Source: Solobacterium sp. UBA3691 (GTDB lineage Bacteria; Bacillota_I; Bacilli_A; Erysipelotrichales; Erysipelotrichaceae). From it: 23,486 nucleotides of DNA. Location of the stretch: contig DFIS01000049.1 in the NCBI GenBank assembly GCA_002372175.1, positions 142,675 to 166,160 of the forward strand. Direction: 5' to 3'. The notes under the pieces were generated by a model that had not been told where the DNA came from, made no database searches, and was given only the letters and a program-made list of their open reading frames with translations. Every line of letters starts with the position of its first letter. The first letter of the stretch is position 1. The position numbers and the translations under genes were made by a program. Below are positions 23,472 to 23,486 of this stretch, one piece after another.

Positions 23472-23484
23472 TTGACAAAGTCAA
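23472..23484. repeat. Short inverted repeat at the right edge
   Basis: ttgac-aaa-gtcaa is a perfect 5-bp inverted repeat with a 3-base centre, and contains a TTGACA -35-like hexamer. It could be part of a plus-strand terminator cut by the window edge, or of a promoter; too little is visible to decide. Confidence 0.3.
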
Positions 23485-23486
23485 AA

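Overview
The window is a dense, gene-rich chromosomal segment from a low-to-mid G+C Gram-positive bacterium (Bacillota). An anaerobic or fermentative lifestyle is suggested by the pyruvate:ferredoxin oxidoreductase at the left edge. The Gram-positive assignment rests on MurT/GatD (peptidoglycan amidation), a sufCDSUB-type SUF operon with SufU, a PASTA-domain Ser/Thr kinase with its PP2C partner, a YhaM exoribonuclease and PrsA-like foldases. The gene content and the fused glycosyltransferase-RecX protein make an Erysipelotrichia-type genome my best guess, but that is inference. There are no mobile elements, CRISPR arrays, tRNA or rRNA genes. The largest non-coding gap is about 170 bases.

Layout: (1) 3-542 is the end of the PFOR gene, closed by an intrinsic terminator. 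(2) 640-5599 is a tightly packed operon: a glycosyltransferase fused to RecX, yhaM, murT and gatD. (3) 5623-6015 is a HIT protein on the minus strand, divergent from (4) a Fur-family regulator and a zinc/manganese-type ABC substrate-binding lipoprotein (6119-7521). (5) 7565-9427 holds two minus-strand PrsA/parvulin-like extracytoplasmic proteins. They are divergent from (6) the iron-sulfur cluster operon sufC-sufD-sufS-sufU-sufB (9597-14322). (7) After a hairpin terminator, 14373-23438 carries priA-rsmB-rlmN-prpC-prkC-rsgA-rpe-thiN. This is the classic Bacillota block for primosome restart, rRNA methylation, cell-wall kinase signalling, ribosome assembly, pentose phosphate and thiamine metabolism, here without def and fmt between priA and rsmB.

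Most genes are housekeeping and coupled by 1-13 base overlaps. I do not see an unmistakable new multi-gene system. The most unusual items are: the single-polypeptide glycosyltransferase-RecX fusion; a MurT whose fourth zinc-ribbon cysteine is replaced by aspartate; two parvulin-like foldases that both seem to lack the usual catalytic histidines; a very short SufD; and a Fur-substrate-binding-protein pair with no transporter genes beside it. Two inter-operon regions are compact divergent promoter pairs, and several ends are bidirectional hairpin terminators.
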